A stretch of DNA of 64,000 bases from assembly GCF_907164915.1 (NCBI RefSeq), contig NC_061868.1:23803819-23867818 (forward strand), read 5' to 3'. How positions within the stretch are numbered: the first letter of the stretch is position 1; every line of letters starts with the position of its first letter. The DNA comes from Impatiens glandulifera (taxonomy: Eukaryota; Streptophyta; Magnoliopsida; Ericales; Balsaminaceae). The translations under genes were made by a program, and so were the position numbers. Below the pieces are notes generated by a model. It saw only the letters and a list, made by a program, of their open reading frames with translations, did not search any database and had not been told where the DNA came from. Positions 43,488-53,654 of the stretch are shown here, piece after piece.

Positions 43488-45020
43488 ATGGAGAACACCC
43501 AACTCGAGATCGAGACGCTGGTAGAAGCTGCGTTACTGGTGTTGAACACGGGAGATGTAAATGAGAAGGCGAGAATTAGCGACGATTTCGCCATTAAATG
43601 GCTCGATGGTGTTATCACTCTTCCATACGTTTCTTCTCGAGAGTACATCATCCCCGATCGTCCCCCCAGGCTTCCCAACGTAAGCTCTCCTTTTATTGCT
43701 TCCAACGATTCTTTGACCAAAATGTCTCATATGGCAACACATACTTACAGGTGAAGCTTGTGCAACCAAGTCTAATGCCGAAGCTGGGTAAAGCTGGAAG
43801 CTTGCAGAGCAGACAGGCCATCGTCCATAGTCTTGTTCACACCGAGAGCTGGGCCATTGACTTATCTTGGGTAGGCCGGTTTATAGAATTTTCCCTGGCT
43901 TTAAACAAGCATAACTAAACTAAACTTTGGTTAATTGAAGAATATTGATAAAAGTAACATTGTTTGATTCCTTTGGTGCATTTGCTTCTGACTCCGTATA
44001 TGGTTGTCTAATTAGCCTCACCTGTATCTAGATTATTATATATTATGCTATTATCGATTTGTTCCTTGAACTAATTGTGATGCAATCTGTTATGGCCCTT
44101 TTGTGCAAAACAATTTCCTATCTATTGCTTGTTTATTTCGTTGATTTCATGAATTTACTCCATCTTTGCAATTTAGGACATAATTGCTCGATTTGGCAAG
44201 CAAGAAGCAATGCCAACAGAGTTCTTCACTGATTTTGTGAAGGTGGCTCAAGATGAAAGTAGACACTTCAGACTGCTTGCAGAGCGGCTAACAGAATTGG
44301 GATCTTCCTATGGAGCGTTACCAGCTCATGATGGCCTCTGGGACTCGGCAATTGTTACTTCAAAAGATCTATTGGCCCGTCTAGCAGTGGAGCATTGTGT
44401 TCATGAGGTTCTTCTTCATATCTGAAATCTCAATGTTACTCTTTGGTACCACTAAATCTCAATATCTGCAATTGTTACTTTTTGAATTCAATAGGATTTG
44501 TTATGAACAGAACACTACAAAACTTAATTTGCACCGACAGTTGCAGACTAGTAGATTATGTATCCATCAAGAAATACTACATATCTTCTGAAACGGATTT
44601 TGTGTAACACAGGCTAGAGGTTTAGATGTGCTGCCCACTACCATATCCCGATTCCGCAGAGCAGGTGATGATCGAACAGCTGATTTACTGGAAAAGGTTA
44701 TATACCCAGAAGAGATAACCCACTGCGCTGCTGGAATAAAATGGTTCAAATATCTTTGCTTGAGATCTGAAAAAATGGCTTCACCTTTTAGTGGTGGTAC
44801 AGTATTCCAAGATGTTTGGGATAGTGAAACCGACAATGAATCAGATGAAACGACTAATGAGGTTATCAGAAAGTTTCATTTCACCGTAAGGACATACTTT
44901 AGGGGACCACTGAAGCCACCTTTTAACGAGGCAGCAAGGAAAGCTGCAGGCTTCGACCCTCGCTGGTACGAACCTCTTGCAGTTAAAGAAGCTGCTTCTT
45001 CTGTTGCTGCATCACAATAA
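43488..45020 (+). CDS. DUF455 ferritin-like protein (host gene, 4 exons)
   Basis: Exons 43488-43679, 43751-43870, 44177-44407 and 44613-45020; all introns are GT..AG and phase 0. Start is MENTQLEIETL; total about 316 residues, normal for the family. DUF455 (PF04305) proteins have a ferritin-like four-helix fold with conserved Glu/His that could bind a di-metal site: E in HTESWAIDL, E and H in QDESRHF, E/H in VEHCVHEARGLD, EE and H in YPEEITHCAAG. All are present and the reading frame is clean, so it looks functional. Exact biochemical activity is unknown. There is no signal peptide or membrane helix. Convergent with the TIP1 gene, 582 bp between stops. Confidence 0.9.
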
Positions 45021-45602
45021 AGGTCAGATCATTACTTGATTTATTTCTGTATCTCTAAATCAGTTACATTCTCTTATCCATGTTTAACAAGACAAATTTC
45101 ATTTAGAAATTCAATATAGTTGTCTCCAGAGTCCATACTTGCAACCTTATTACAGTTTTGCTATTCAGATATGGTTATAATATCCAAAACCTTATTAGGT
45201 TTATATGAAAAACAATCACTATTTGAAAAGTTTATATTTTATTACAATATTTGACACAATCACTATCCTATCCTAGCTTGTGAAATTGTAATAATTAAAA
45301 TTTATTTTTATTGGTATAAGGGTGTAGTTAATGGAGTCACTTCATTTCTAATTTTCATTTTGTCATGATAAATATAGTTATGGTTATGAAAGTAAAAGAA
45401 GTTATAGGAAAGAGATAAAAGAGAAAATTGTATTTTAAAAATAAAATGTGTAACTATAATTTTTGTAGCCACTTATTATAAAAACTCAACTTATAAACAC
45501 TATAAACTAAATCAATGTAACCATAAAATATCAAATAATGTAGAAAAAGAAGATAGAAAAAACATACATACTACAATCAATTGATTACTTAATTAGTACT
45601 AC
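45021..45602. other. Convergent intergenic region
   Basis: 3' ends of the DUF455 (+) and TIP1 (-) genes face each other. AT-rich, with several AATAAA-like words; no ORF or RNA gene supported. Confidence 0.6.
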
Positions 45603-46977
45603 TCAATAATCAGCATTAGAGATCTGTTGATGATAGTTATTATTGGCAATGAAAATATTATCATAGATGAGTGCTGCAATGGCAGCACCAGTGAAAGGTC
45701 CAACCCAATATACCCAATGGTTAACCCATGACCAGCTCACTACAGCCGGACCAAAAGACACTGCAGGGTTCATCGAAGCCCCATCAAATGCTCCACCTGC
45801 AAGGATATTCGCACCTACTATGAACCCAATTGCCATCGGCGCAATCGTCCCCACATTCCCTTTTTTGGGGTCAACCGCTGTCGCATACACAGTATACATC
45901 AAACCAAAAGTCATGACAATCTCAAAAACCACCGCATTTGATGTTGTCGTTCCATCTGATAACGAAAATGCAGATGTTTCCTGCAATTATTAACTCTATT
46001 TTAATTTGTTCAATACTATTAATTAAGCTGTTAATGTTCTTACCAATCCACCAGTGGAGAATTTAAGAAGCAAACATGCCACAATTGAACCTAAGAGCTG
46101 AGCAATCCAATATAAGATGGCCCTCAACAATGTGATGTTGCCACCAAGGAAAAGACCAAATGTTACAGCGGGATTAACGTGTCCTCCAGAAATATTTGCC
46201 GCAACCGATACCGCCACAAAAAGTGCGAACGCGTGTGATAAAGATGCCGCCACTAGCCCCACCGGAATAGTTGCACCGTTATCCGTTAACTTATCTTCAT
46301 TAAAAATAAATATCTGTTAACTTTTCTATATGTATATATAATATTTTGGGATATTCACAAATCATGGAGATCCACCTTTGATCACATATACTATAGATTT
46401 ATTTATTTATTTATGTATATACCAACAAAAATATGTGATAATATCCGATTTAGGATAAAAAGTTAATTTTTGACATGATTAAACAATGAGATGTCATGTA
46501 TGATTTTTTTATCCATGTCATTCTGCGTATAGTTGGCACTAATAAATGAAAACTAAATAAATTAAAACATTATTAACTATGATCAAACACAGTATTTTAA
46601 TTTGGATTATTTAAGAGTATATATCAATATCATACATACATACATCCCAGTGTTTATATACCCATCATTATTTTTATCTCAAACCAAATAATATGATACC
46701 TTTAATCAAATTTGTAAAAATAAATAAAATATTTGGTATATACATTCCTATAATGTATGAATGGTGTACCCAAATTGTTAGTTAAATATGATATGCATCC
46801 TAAAAATACTAATTTGAAAATAACCTGAATCTTAAACTACTTACTGAATGCCATTCCGGATCCTTGTCCGGCGAAGACAAAAACAAGCATGGAGAAGAAC
46901 TCAGCTGCTGCTGCCCTTAATGCGTCTGGCCGGCTCGCCTCCCCGGTCGATCCAATGGCGATCTTGTTGATTGGCAT
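45603..46977 (-). CDS. TIP1: Tonoplast intrinsic protein, TIP1 type aquaporin (3 exons)
   Basis: Exons on the minus strand: 46977-46845, 46294-46044, 45980-45603; introns GT..AG, phases 1 and 0. Total 253 residues, the usual TIP length. Starts [22 protein letters not shown], a typical TIP1 N-terminus. Two NPA motifs ([16 protein letters not shown]) and six membrane spans in the MIP fold. The His in LSHAFALF, the Ile in VFEIVMTF and the Val after the second NPA fit the His-Ile-Ala-Val filter of TIP1 proteins, which conduct water and small solutes such as urea and H2O2 across the vacuole membrane. The ORF is intact. The closest TIP1 isoform cannot be named without a tree. The Pack-MULE lies about 480 bp upstream. 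Confidence 0.95.
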
Positions 46978-47339
46978 TTCTCTTTGTTTTCTCCCTCCCC
47001 TTTCTCTCTCTCCTCTGTAACAGTATATGTATATTTATATTTCAAGTTTTTGTTATAAATACATACATGTGCTAATTAAAACGATGAAAAAGAACCCTAA
47101 ATGCCGGTTCCGAGTAAAATGGTGACATGTGGGACTAAGTGGTGCCACACAAGATGATTATATGACGGATAAGTTAACCGATGGTTCAATTGTTTTCTTA
47201 TTCAGAAATACGAGGGTCTTGTTTGTTTCTTTATCACATCACATGGAGGCCGTATGAGTTTTTTAAAGCATATCTAGCCAGCTAAGTTTATATATATAAA
47301 AAGAAAAATGACTGAAAAAAAAAAAAATGTCAGGGTGGA

Positions 47340-47414
<75 letters not shown>

Positions 47415-47444
47415 AAATTATTGTCTCTCCCTTCCGAATCTTGT
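46978..47444 (-). other. TIP1 upstream region
   Basis: Presumed proximal promoter and 5' UTR of the TIP1 gene. A pyrimidine/purine-biased leader is next to the ATG (GAGAGAGAAAGGGG on the minus strand). It contains an (AT)n run at 47342-47411. The Pack-MULE begins directly after it. Confidence 0.5.
47342..47411. repeat. (AT)n microsatellite
   Basis: About 35 AT units, 365 bp upstream of the TIP1 start codon. Confidence 0.95.
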
Positions 47445-47453
47445 CATTCAGGG

Positions 47454-47601
47454 GGAGAAATTTGACGAAATGACCTTAAAGACTGGGTTATTTGACCTGG
47501 TGGTAATTTGATAATTTAATTGCGCTTGTGGTGATTTTATTTTTTTTGGACGATTTTGCCCTTGTCGCGAAACGCTAAGTCACTTAGCGTTTCGCGAAGT
47601 G
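47454..47601 (+). repeat. Pack-MULE left TIR
   Basis: Begins GGAGAAATTTGACGAAATGA. Near its inner end is a perfect 31-bp palindrome (47566-47596) with 15-bp arms CGCGAAACGCTAAGT / ACTTAGCGTTTCGCG around a single C. Confidence 0.95.
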
Positions 47602-47867
47602 AAAATGTGTGAAATGTCCAAATTACCCTTACTATTTAATATAACTTCCCTCATTTTTTTTCATTTCTTTTCTTCTCCTTCTCTCTCTTCCCGTTCTTCT
47701 CCTCCTTCTCTCTAAACTGGGCGATCGGCGGCGACGGCGGCGAAACGACAATGAGTTTCACGACGAGCACGAGCACTGTTCCACTTGGTACGTTTATCTT
47801 ATGATATTTCAAGTTTATTGATGTTTGGTTTATGCATCTTCGAATCACTGTTGTTTAGGGTTTACTT

Positions 47868-47940
47868 CCCGTTTCGCTAAGGACTTCTCGTTTCGCTAAA
47901 GACTTCCCGTTTCGCTAAGGACTTATCGTTTCGCTAAATA
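47868..47940 (+). repeat. 18-bp tandem units from the TIR palindrome half-site
   Basis: Four units of CGTTTCGCTAAGGACTT-type sequence. The core GTTTCGCTAAG is the reverse complement of the TIR palindrome arm. They end about 12 bp before the tRNA-like gene. Confidence 0.9.
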
Positions 47941-47951
47941 TTTTAACATGA

Positions 47952-48024
47952 GTTGTCTTAGCTCAGCTGGTAGAGTGCGTGGTTTTTAACCATGTGGTTG
48001 TGGGTTCAATTCCCACAAATGGTG
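47952..48024 (+). tRNA. tRNA-Lys(UUU)-like gene, probable pseudogene, inside Pack-MULE
   Basis: 73 nt. D arm GCTC/GAGT, anticodon stem CGTGG/CCATG (one G-T pair) around loop TTTTTAA with anticodon TTT, and T arm GTGGG TTCAATT CCCAC. The internal promoter A box (TAGCTCAGCTGG) and B box (GGTTCAATTCC) fit consensus. The acceptor stem is poor: GTTGTCT against AAATGGT gives mostly wobble pairs and one C-A mismatch, so it is probably not a working tRNA although it may still be transcribed. A 4-T run follows at 48025. A tRNA gene within a MULE is unusual. Confidence 0.7.
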
Positions 48025-48044
48025 TTTTTATAGGTTTTTTTTTT

Positions 48045-48275
48045 TTTACTTTTGCATAAATCAAATGCTCATTTGTAGAGAAATGATTATTTTTAATTTG
48101 ATACATAAATGAAATGGTATAGAAAATGTTTGTTATGGTTATGTTTTAATTTGATGCATAAATGAAATGGTATAGAAAATGTTTGTTTGTTTTTTTTACT
48201 TTTGCATAAATCAAATGTTCATTTGTAGAGAAATGGTTATGTTTTAGTTTGATGCATAAATGAAATGGTATAGAA
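48045..48275. repeat. Imperfect tandem duplication in Pack-MULE
   Basis: ACTTTTGCATAAATCAAATG at about 48050 recurs at about 48200, and GATGCATAAATGAAATGGTA recurs at about 48155 and 48250. No coding potential. Confidence 0.8.
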
Positions 48276-48406
48276 AGAAATGAAACAAAATCAGCTTAAA
48301 CATTCATTAACAAATACCAAAAGCAGCTTAAACATTCATTAACAAATATCAAAGAAAGTAGTTCACTTTTTACATATTATTATTTTCTTAATTAGAATTA
48401 ATTTAT

Positions 48407-48885
48407 TTATTTACTGAAGTAATCTTCAGTCCTGCCCTTGAATCCAATTTGTCCAAAAGTCAATGCCAAGAACAATCTCAAATGTCAAGTAACCAGCCTA
48501 ACCTGTTTGTTTACTTGTTTATGTATATTAATATTAGAAAGAAACAGAAATATATTTTAATTGCTCAATCCCAATGCTGGAAAGAGTCCGTTGATCGCCG
48601 GAATACTGGAAGGTGCTAACCATCCGATCAACCCAAACCCAATCACGTTCAGATCTTTCCGTAGCCAATCCCTCTCGAAACTACAATCAATCAAACAAAC
48701 AAATTTCAATTATACTCTTATTTTCTTACATTACATACATACATATATGATACATACCATGTAAGCTTTCCACCTAAGGCTTTTGCAACCATCAAAGGAT
48801 TCATGGCTCTAATTGGGATTCATGGCTCTAACTGGAGCCTTTAGGAATCCTGAGCTCAATCTCACCGGTGATGAAGACAGACAAG
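48407..48885 (-). pseudogene. PSAO: PSAO (photosystem I subunit O) exons captured by the Pack-MULE
   Basis: Three PSAO-like blocks on the minus strand. 48885-48758 encodes the end of the transit peptide and start of the mature protein (SSPVRLSSGFLKAP ... GGKLT), with a small duplication of AGAGCCATGAATCC, and ends at a GTATGT donor. 48680-48553 encodes FERDWLRKDLNVIGFGLIGW and LAPSSIPAING, then an internal deletion. 48497-48407 encodes the C-terminus LALTFGQIGFKGRTEDYF and a stop, with a TGA in place of a Trp codon. Introns were captured too, so the copy came through DNA. PsaO helps antenna binding in photosystem I; this copy cannot make the protein. Confidence 0.85.
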
Positions 48886-48888
48886 ATC

Positions 48889-49018
48889 CGTTTCGCTAAG
48901 TGCTTAGCACTTAACGAAATGCTAAGCACTTAGCGAAACGCTAAGCACTTAGCGAAACGCTAAGCACTTACTTAGCGAAACGCTAAGCACTTAGCGAAAC
49001 GGTAAGTCCTTAGCGAAT
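48889..49018. repeat. Cluster of GCTAAGCACTTAGCGAAAC units in Pack-MULE
   Basis: About six units of CGAAACGCTAAGCACTTAG, each itself palindromic (CTAAG CA CTTAG). The same word is the core of the terminal palindromes, so the array is an amplification of the TIR half-site. Confidence 0.9.
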
Positions 49019-49540
49019 TTTCCCTGAAACGGAACTCATATGATCCAAGATTATATGCAAAACCCATTAATGAACCACACTTAACGAAATGGTCAAATAT
49101 GAACCAAATAACAAATATGAACCCACAAATATGAACAAATATGAACTAAATATGAACCAAATATGAACCAAATATGAACGAAATATGAACAGGTTTTGAA
49201 ATGAAGAAAATGTAAACATGAACATAACTGTTTATCAGATCTGAAATGAACATCTACCTCGACGACCTTCAAATCCTTAGAATCGGAGATCTGCACACCC
49301 TAAACCCTAGAATCGGAAACCTGCATGCAAAATAGATTTATGGTTATAAATCTTGTAAATCTGTATAGATAAAAACATAAATGGATTATGTTAGAAGATC
49401 TTGTAAATCTGTACAGATCTGTATAGATAACCGCCGTCGTCCGTCGCCGCCGCTGGCCGCCGTGAAGGAGAGAACGGGAGAAGAGAGAGAAAGAAAACTA
49501 AGAAAATGAAAATATTTGAGTATTTATACTAACCCTAATC

Positions 49541-49687
49541 CACTTCGCGAAACGCTAAGTCACTTAGCGTTTCGCGACAAGGGCAAAATCGTATAAAAAA
49601 AAATATAGAACCACGAGCGCAATTAAATTATCAAATTACCACCAGGTCAAATAACTCAGTCTTTAAGGTCATTTCGTCAAATTTCCC
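49541..49687 (-). repeat. Pack-MULE right TIR
   Basis: Reverse complement of 47454-47601 with about 10 differences. It carries the same 31-bp palindrome at 49546-49576. Confidence 0.95.
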
Positions 49688-49696
49688 CATTCAGGG

Positions 49697-50033
49697 CGGA
49701 GTTAACTGGACTAAAAAGTTTTCACACAAAAACTAATATAATAGAGTAATAAAAGTTTATTATTAAAATTAAATTTTTTGTTTTCGGATTTTGATCTCGG
49801 ATACTATAACGTCGATACGCTTCATTTTAATGTAAGTTCGTCTAATTTTATCATGTTAATCGATGTCGGCACATAGAAATACACAATTTAAAATTTTGTT
49901 CAAGAATAGTTTTATCAAACTTAATTTTGTGAGATTTAAAAGGAAATTATTAATTAATAAGAAATGATTGTATTTGTTTTTATCTCTTTCTCACCTAAAC
50001 TGACATTAAAAAATTGTTAAATATCAATATTCT

Positions 50034-50114
<81 letters not shown>

Positions 50115-50396
50115 CATATTAAAAATATTATAATCGAAACATAAAAAATATAAAAATGATTCAAACACAAATGCCTATAACACTATGTATACTAATAAAC
50201 GTCTGATAAAAACCACAAAAAAATTATAAATATAAAGAAAATGAATTTCATTCTAAATCTGATTGAGTATGAAAATAGAGTAAATTAGAAGTTAATTATA
50301 AATAAATTATACAAATTGTAGTGATGAATCACTTGATATGTTTAATTATTATATAATTTTTAATAGGGGGAGACATACTGTTATATTATTATATAG

Positions 50397-50445
<49 letters not shown>

Positions 50446-50990
50446 AAATTCCCTTTAATCTCTCTAATATTCGGCTGAGAATTCCTTTTATTCCATCTCT
50501 ATAAAAATTATCTCCCTCTCTCTATATAAAAATTTATGAATTAGGACACCCGCTATAGGTAAGGTTTAATGTTGCTCCGTCCTGCTGTCATTCTCTCAAA
50601 TTTTCTTACAATAGCAACAACAGTTTTCTTCTTCTACTATGTTACCGACTGAATCATTTGCCCGCAACTACAAATTCTTCTAGCCCATTTTTTCTAGTAG
50701 TCAGTCTCAGAGTCAGAGATCTCTCTCAGGAAATTTGATTAAATGAGACCGGGAGGGTCATTTCCAAAAATAACCTCAAAAATTTCAATTTTTATATTTA
50801 ATCATTTTTTAAAATTTTAAACATTTTTACTCTTAATAACTTTTTTTTTCTTCCTCTTCTTTTTTCTTTTCCCCCATTTCACTCTTTCCTTTCTCTTTCC
50901 CCGTAACCCACTCTCCCTCCCCCCTCGACGATGCTGACTCCACGATCGCCAAGCCCCCGCGAGCCCGTCTCCCCGACGTTCGCCCATTGC
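49697..50990. other. AT-rich intergenic region
   Basis: No supported gene. (AT)n runs at 50037-50111 and 50400-50441. A pyrimidine-rich stretch and a 71-codon minus-strand frame near 50880-51094 have no similarity that I recognise. Confidence 0.5.
50037..50111. repeat. (AT)n microsatellite
   Basis: About 37 AT units. A second run of about 20 units lies at 50400-50441. Confidence 0.95.
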
Positions 50991-50991
50991 G

Positions 50992-51038
50992 GGGGCGTGG
51001 GGCGTGGGGCGTGGGGCGTGGAGCGTGGAGCGTGGAGC
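50992..51038. repeat. 7-bp GGGCGTG minisatellite
   Basis: About seven units of GGGCGTG grading into GGAGCGT, a GC-rich island in AT-rich DNA. Confidence 0.85.
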
Positions 51039-51149
51039 ATTATATATATATAGAAATTTTTATTAAACATTATAAAAGAAACACAAATATTCAATGATCA
51101 CATTCTAATTTTCATACTCAAACTAGGAGAAATGATCGAGACCAAAAGT

Positions 51150-52064
51150 TATTGTATCACCACCGGAAGCTGAAACCAAGTTGTTCTCCATTATCATTTT
51201 TTTCATCATTGAAAACAAAGTTGGTCTTGATGGACCCTTTTCCTTTTAACGATGCTTGATAAAGATTGATAAAATGTTTTGGCGTACGACAGGTACGCGA
51301 CCAATCACCATTCATACCACAACGATAACATTTGTGATCCAAAGACTTATTGATTTGATCTTTTATTATTATATATTTATTTATTGTCCGTCTCTTTTAT
51401 CATCTGACCACCACCACGTCCACGACTATTTTTGCGGGAATGACCTGAAAAATGACCGCACCGACCACGATGTTTCCCTCTATAACTATATGATGTCACA
51501 TTCACTTTAGGGAATGGAGTTGATCCAGTTGGAAGGACTCATGTTTTTTCATCAAAAGCTCATTATTCCGTTCAGCCAATAATATACATGATATCAATTC
51601 TAAATACTTCTCAAATCCTTTTGCATGATACTATTGCTGCAACAGCTTATTTGACGTATGGAAAGTGGAGAATGTTTTCTCTAACATATCACCATCAGAA
51701 ATAACTTCCTCACATAGTTTGAGTTTATAAGTAATTCGAAATATATTCACTCACCAATTTAAGATCTTGAGGGCGAAAATGAAGCCATTCAAATTGAGAT
51801 TTTGGAAGAATGATCGTTTTCAAATGATCTACCTTTCATTTTGATTGTTCCATAGGACCAATGTATCTTTCACGGTGACATACTCAATTTTTAAACCTTC
51901 GTGAAGATGTCGACGAAGGAAAATCATTGCTTTTGTCTTATCTTGGTCGGACATGGTGTTTTCATCTTTGATAGTATTTCTAAGACCATTGGCGGCAAGA
52001 TGAATTTAAGCATATAAATCCATTAAAGATAATTCTTTCTGGTGTTGTCAAGAGCCGTAAACTC
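51150..52064 (-). pseudogene. UBN2-type gag-like remnant
   Basis: Minus strand. Readable through several stops and shifts: RKNYL near 52050, FLRRHLHEGLKIEYVTVKD (about 51920-51860), then a capsid-like middle, a Gly/Arg-rich patch, and at 51342-51157 a 61-codon frame with CYRCGMNGDWSRTC and TPKHFINLYQASLK. The zinc knuckle has Asp where the metal-binding His is expected. This matches the common plant UBN2/copia-like gag family. No integrase or RT follows. It abuts the Sirevirus 2 ORF-A remnant at about 52062. Confidence 0.75.
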
Positions 52065-52350
52065 CAATCATCAATGAAGGAACTCCTGTCAACTTGTCGA
52101 GGATCATCTTCGACAATCTGAAGAAGATAATCTTTTCGGACAAAATGATGACCGGATATGCTCCTCAGTTATGCGGTCTATTCTTTGATATCAACATCTT
52201 CCTTGGTCAAGGTGTTAATAAATGAATAACTTGGCTTTTCAATTACGCCTGACCGGTCAGTTACATCAACTTTATCTTGATATTCTCTGCCAAAAGCTAA
52301 GCACCTTTCCAATGCTCAAAAGCACCATTTCGGGAAATGTGAAAATGCAT
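52062..52350 (+). pseudogene. ORF-A C-terminal remnant, Sirevirus 2
   Basis: Frame 52062-52224 reads INEGTPVNLSRIIFDNLKKI and TGYAPQLCGLFF, then stops (TGA at 52222-52224). It matches the second half of ORF-A and ORF-B. The remainder to 52350 is degenerate. Confidence 0.7.
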
Positions 52351-52515
52351 ATCATAACGGATCGTTGTATTCATTCAATTTGATCTTAAATTCACCTCAA
52401 CCAAATCCCTATTTAACAAGCCACTTACCCAAGAGCAAACCACAAAAAATTCAAACCTACTCTCTCTCTCTCAAAGCTTGAAGTATTTCTCTTCTAAAAA
52501 ACCTTCTCCTAAAAA

Positions 52516-53217
52516 ATGAGTCTATCATTCACTCGTGCATCCCTTATTATGGATTTCGATTTTGTTCTGACCATTAATGATAATGAAGCTAGAGAGCTTG
52601 TGTTTGAAAATATGGAGACCTCTAGCTTACGCAAATTTCTTGAAGGATCCAGAGTAATCCTTGAAGACGAGGTTGTAGAATTCTTCTCAAACGCTGAAGT
52701 CATAAACGGTACAATAGTGACCCGGGTGAAAGGTTTACCAATCTCGATTGCCGAAGAACTATTATCTCAGTTCTTCGAGCTGCCATTTGAAGGTTTCACC
52801 GATTTCCCTCCATCCTCAAACGTTTTCAATCAAGAGATGACTTTCTTTTTCTCTAACTCCATGACTCCGGTCGAAAGTCACGGGGTTAAATCCAGACTAT
52901 TCGGTCACATCCAAATCCTGAACGACATTATCGGCAGAACCATCATGGCCAATGAATCAACTCATTTCTATACTAGGAGAATTTTTGACATCATGACTTC
53001 TATAAGTTGCGGTCATTCAATCAACTGGTCATCTATCATTTTTGATAACCTAAAAAACATGATTTCTCATGGGAGGATCGGTTATGCTCCCCAAATCAGT
53101 AACTTCCTTCTCTATCTCAATCTCAACTTTGGACCGGGACACCATATAAACCAATCCAACATTCTCACCAAGGAGAAGACGGAAAGGTGGATGAACAGGG
53201 TAGATGCTAGTAATTAA
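52516..53217 (+). CDS. ORF-B, second copy, intact
   Basis: 233 residues from ATG 52516, almost exactly the length of ORF-B in Sirevirus 1 (234). Same blocks in the same order: SLRKFLEGSRVILEDEVVEF, ISIAEELLSQFFELPFEGF, DFPPSSNV, MTPVESHGVKSRL, GHSINWSSIIFDNLKNM, GYAPQISNFLL, FGPGHHINQSNIL. A weak TATA-like CTATTTAAC lies at about 52409. It is the only ORF of Sirevirus 2 without a break. There is no membrane segment or known catalytic motif; the N-terminal pattern is PF20167-like. Confidence 0.82.
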   Translation: MSLSFTRASLIMDFDFVLTINDNEARELVFENMETSSLRKFLEGSRVILEDEVVEFFSNAEVINGTIVTRVKGLPISIAEELLSQFFELPFEGFTDFPPSSNVFNQEMTFFFSNSMTPVESHGVKSRLFGHIQILNDIIGRTIMANESTHFYTRRIFDIMTSISCGHSINWSSIIFDNLKNMISHGRIGYAPQISNFLLYLNLNFGPGHHINQSNILTKEKTERWMNRVDASN

Positions 53218-53608
53218 AATTATTTTTTTCATGTATTTGTTTTCGGTAATGAACAACCAGTTATTTTGCTTCTCTACCGGTTGTTGTAGTTTTAAAACGA
53301 TTGTTCTATGTTCGCAATATTAGTATTATAACTTAGCTGTTTTCATTAAATGTCCTTCATATTCACTTTAATTCGGCTCTATTAAAAACCGTTACATTAA
53401 TTATCTCCATCTTCAAAAGTTTTGCCGCCAAAAGTTACTTTTACCGCCTTTATTCATTTTGGAGGGAAAATTAGTGCATTTTTGAGACGTGGTCCATACG
53501 ATTATGTGTGACGCTTCGGTGATTCAATCGCCACATTCATCCTATATAAAGGGACACTTACACAAATTTTAAATAAAAAGTTATCATTCCTCATAAGTCT
53601 TACTATCA
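53218..53608 (+). promoter_or_regulatory. Candidate ORF-C promoter, Sirevirus 2
   Basis: GGAGGGAAAATT near 53461 and CTATATAAAGGGA at 53542-53554 occupy the same relative places as in Sirevirus 1. TTGCCGCC and TACCGCC also recur just upstream. Confidence 0.5.
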
Positions 53609-53654
53609 TTGTACTCTCTCTCTACAAATTATCTTCATCTACAAACTATAATCA

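Larger units (their letters stand above)
47454..49687. mobile_element. Pack-MULE with captured PSAO exons and a tRNA-Lys-like gene
   Basis: 2234 bp. TIRs of 148 and 147 bp are about 93% identical. CATTCAGGG occurs on both sides (47445-47453 and 49688-49696), the 9-bp target duplication characteristic of Mutator-like elements. It encodes no transposase. Inside, from the left: four 18-bp motif units, a tRNA-like gene, a duplicated segment of about 130 bp (48045-48275), PSAO-derived exons and introns on the minus strand, and a second motif cluster. The terminal sequences resemble the right end of the DUF1985/Ulp1 MULE at 42240-42357, so the two are probably relatives. Confidence 0.93.

Noticed and set aside
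47308..47511. 67-codon frame with an Ile-Tyr run
   Set aside because: Again the (AT)n microsatellite running into the Pack-MULE TIR.
47952..48024. Fully functional tRNA-Lys
   Set aside because: The acceptor stem has mostly wobble pairs and a C-A mismatch, so it is listed as tRNA-like.
48407..48885. Working PSAO gene
   Set aside because: No start region, an internal deletion in the second exon, a TGA in the last exon, and it lies inside a MULE.
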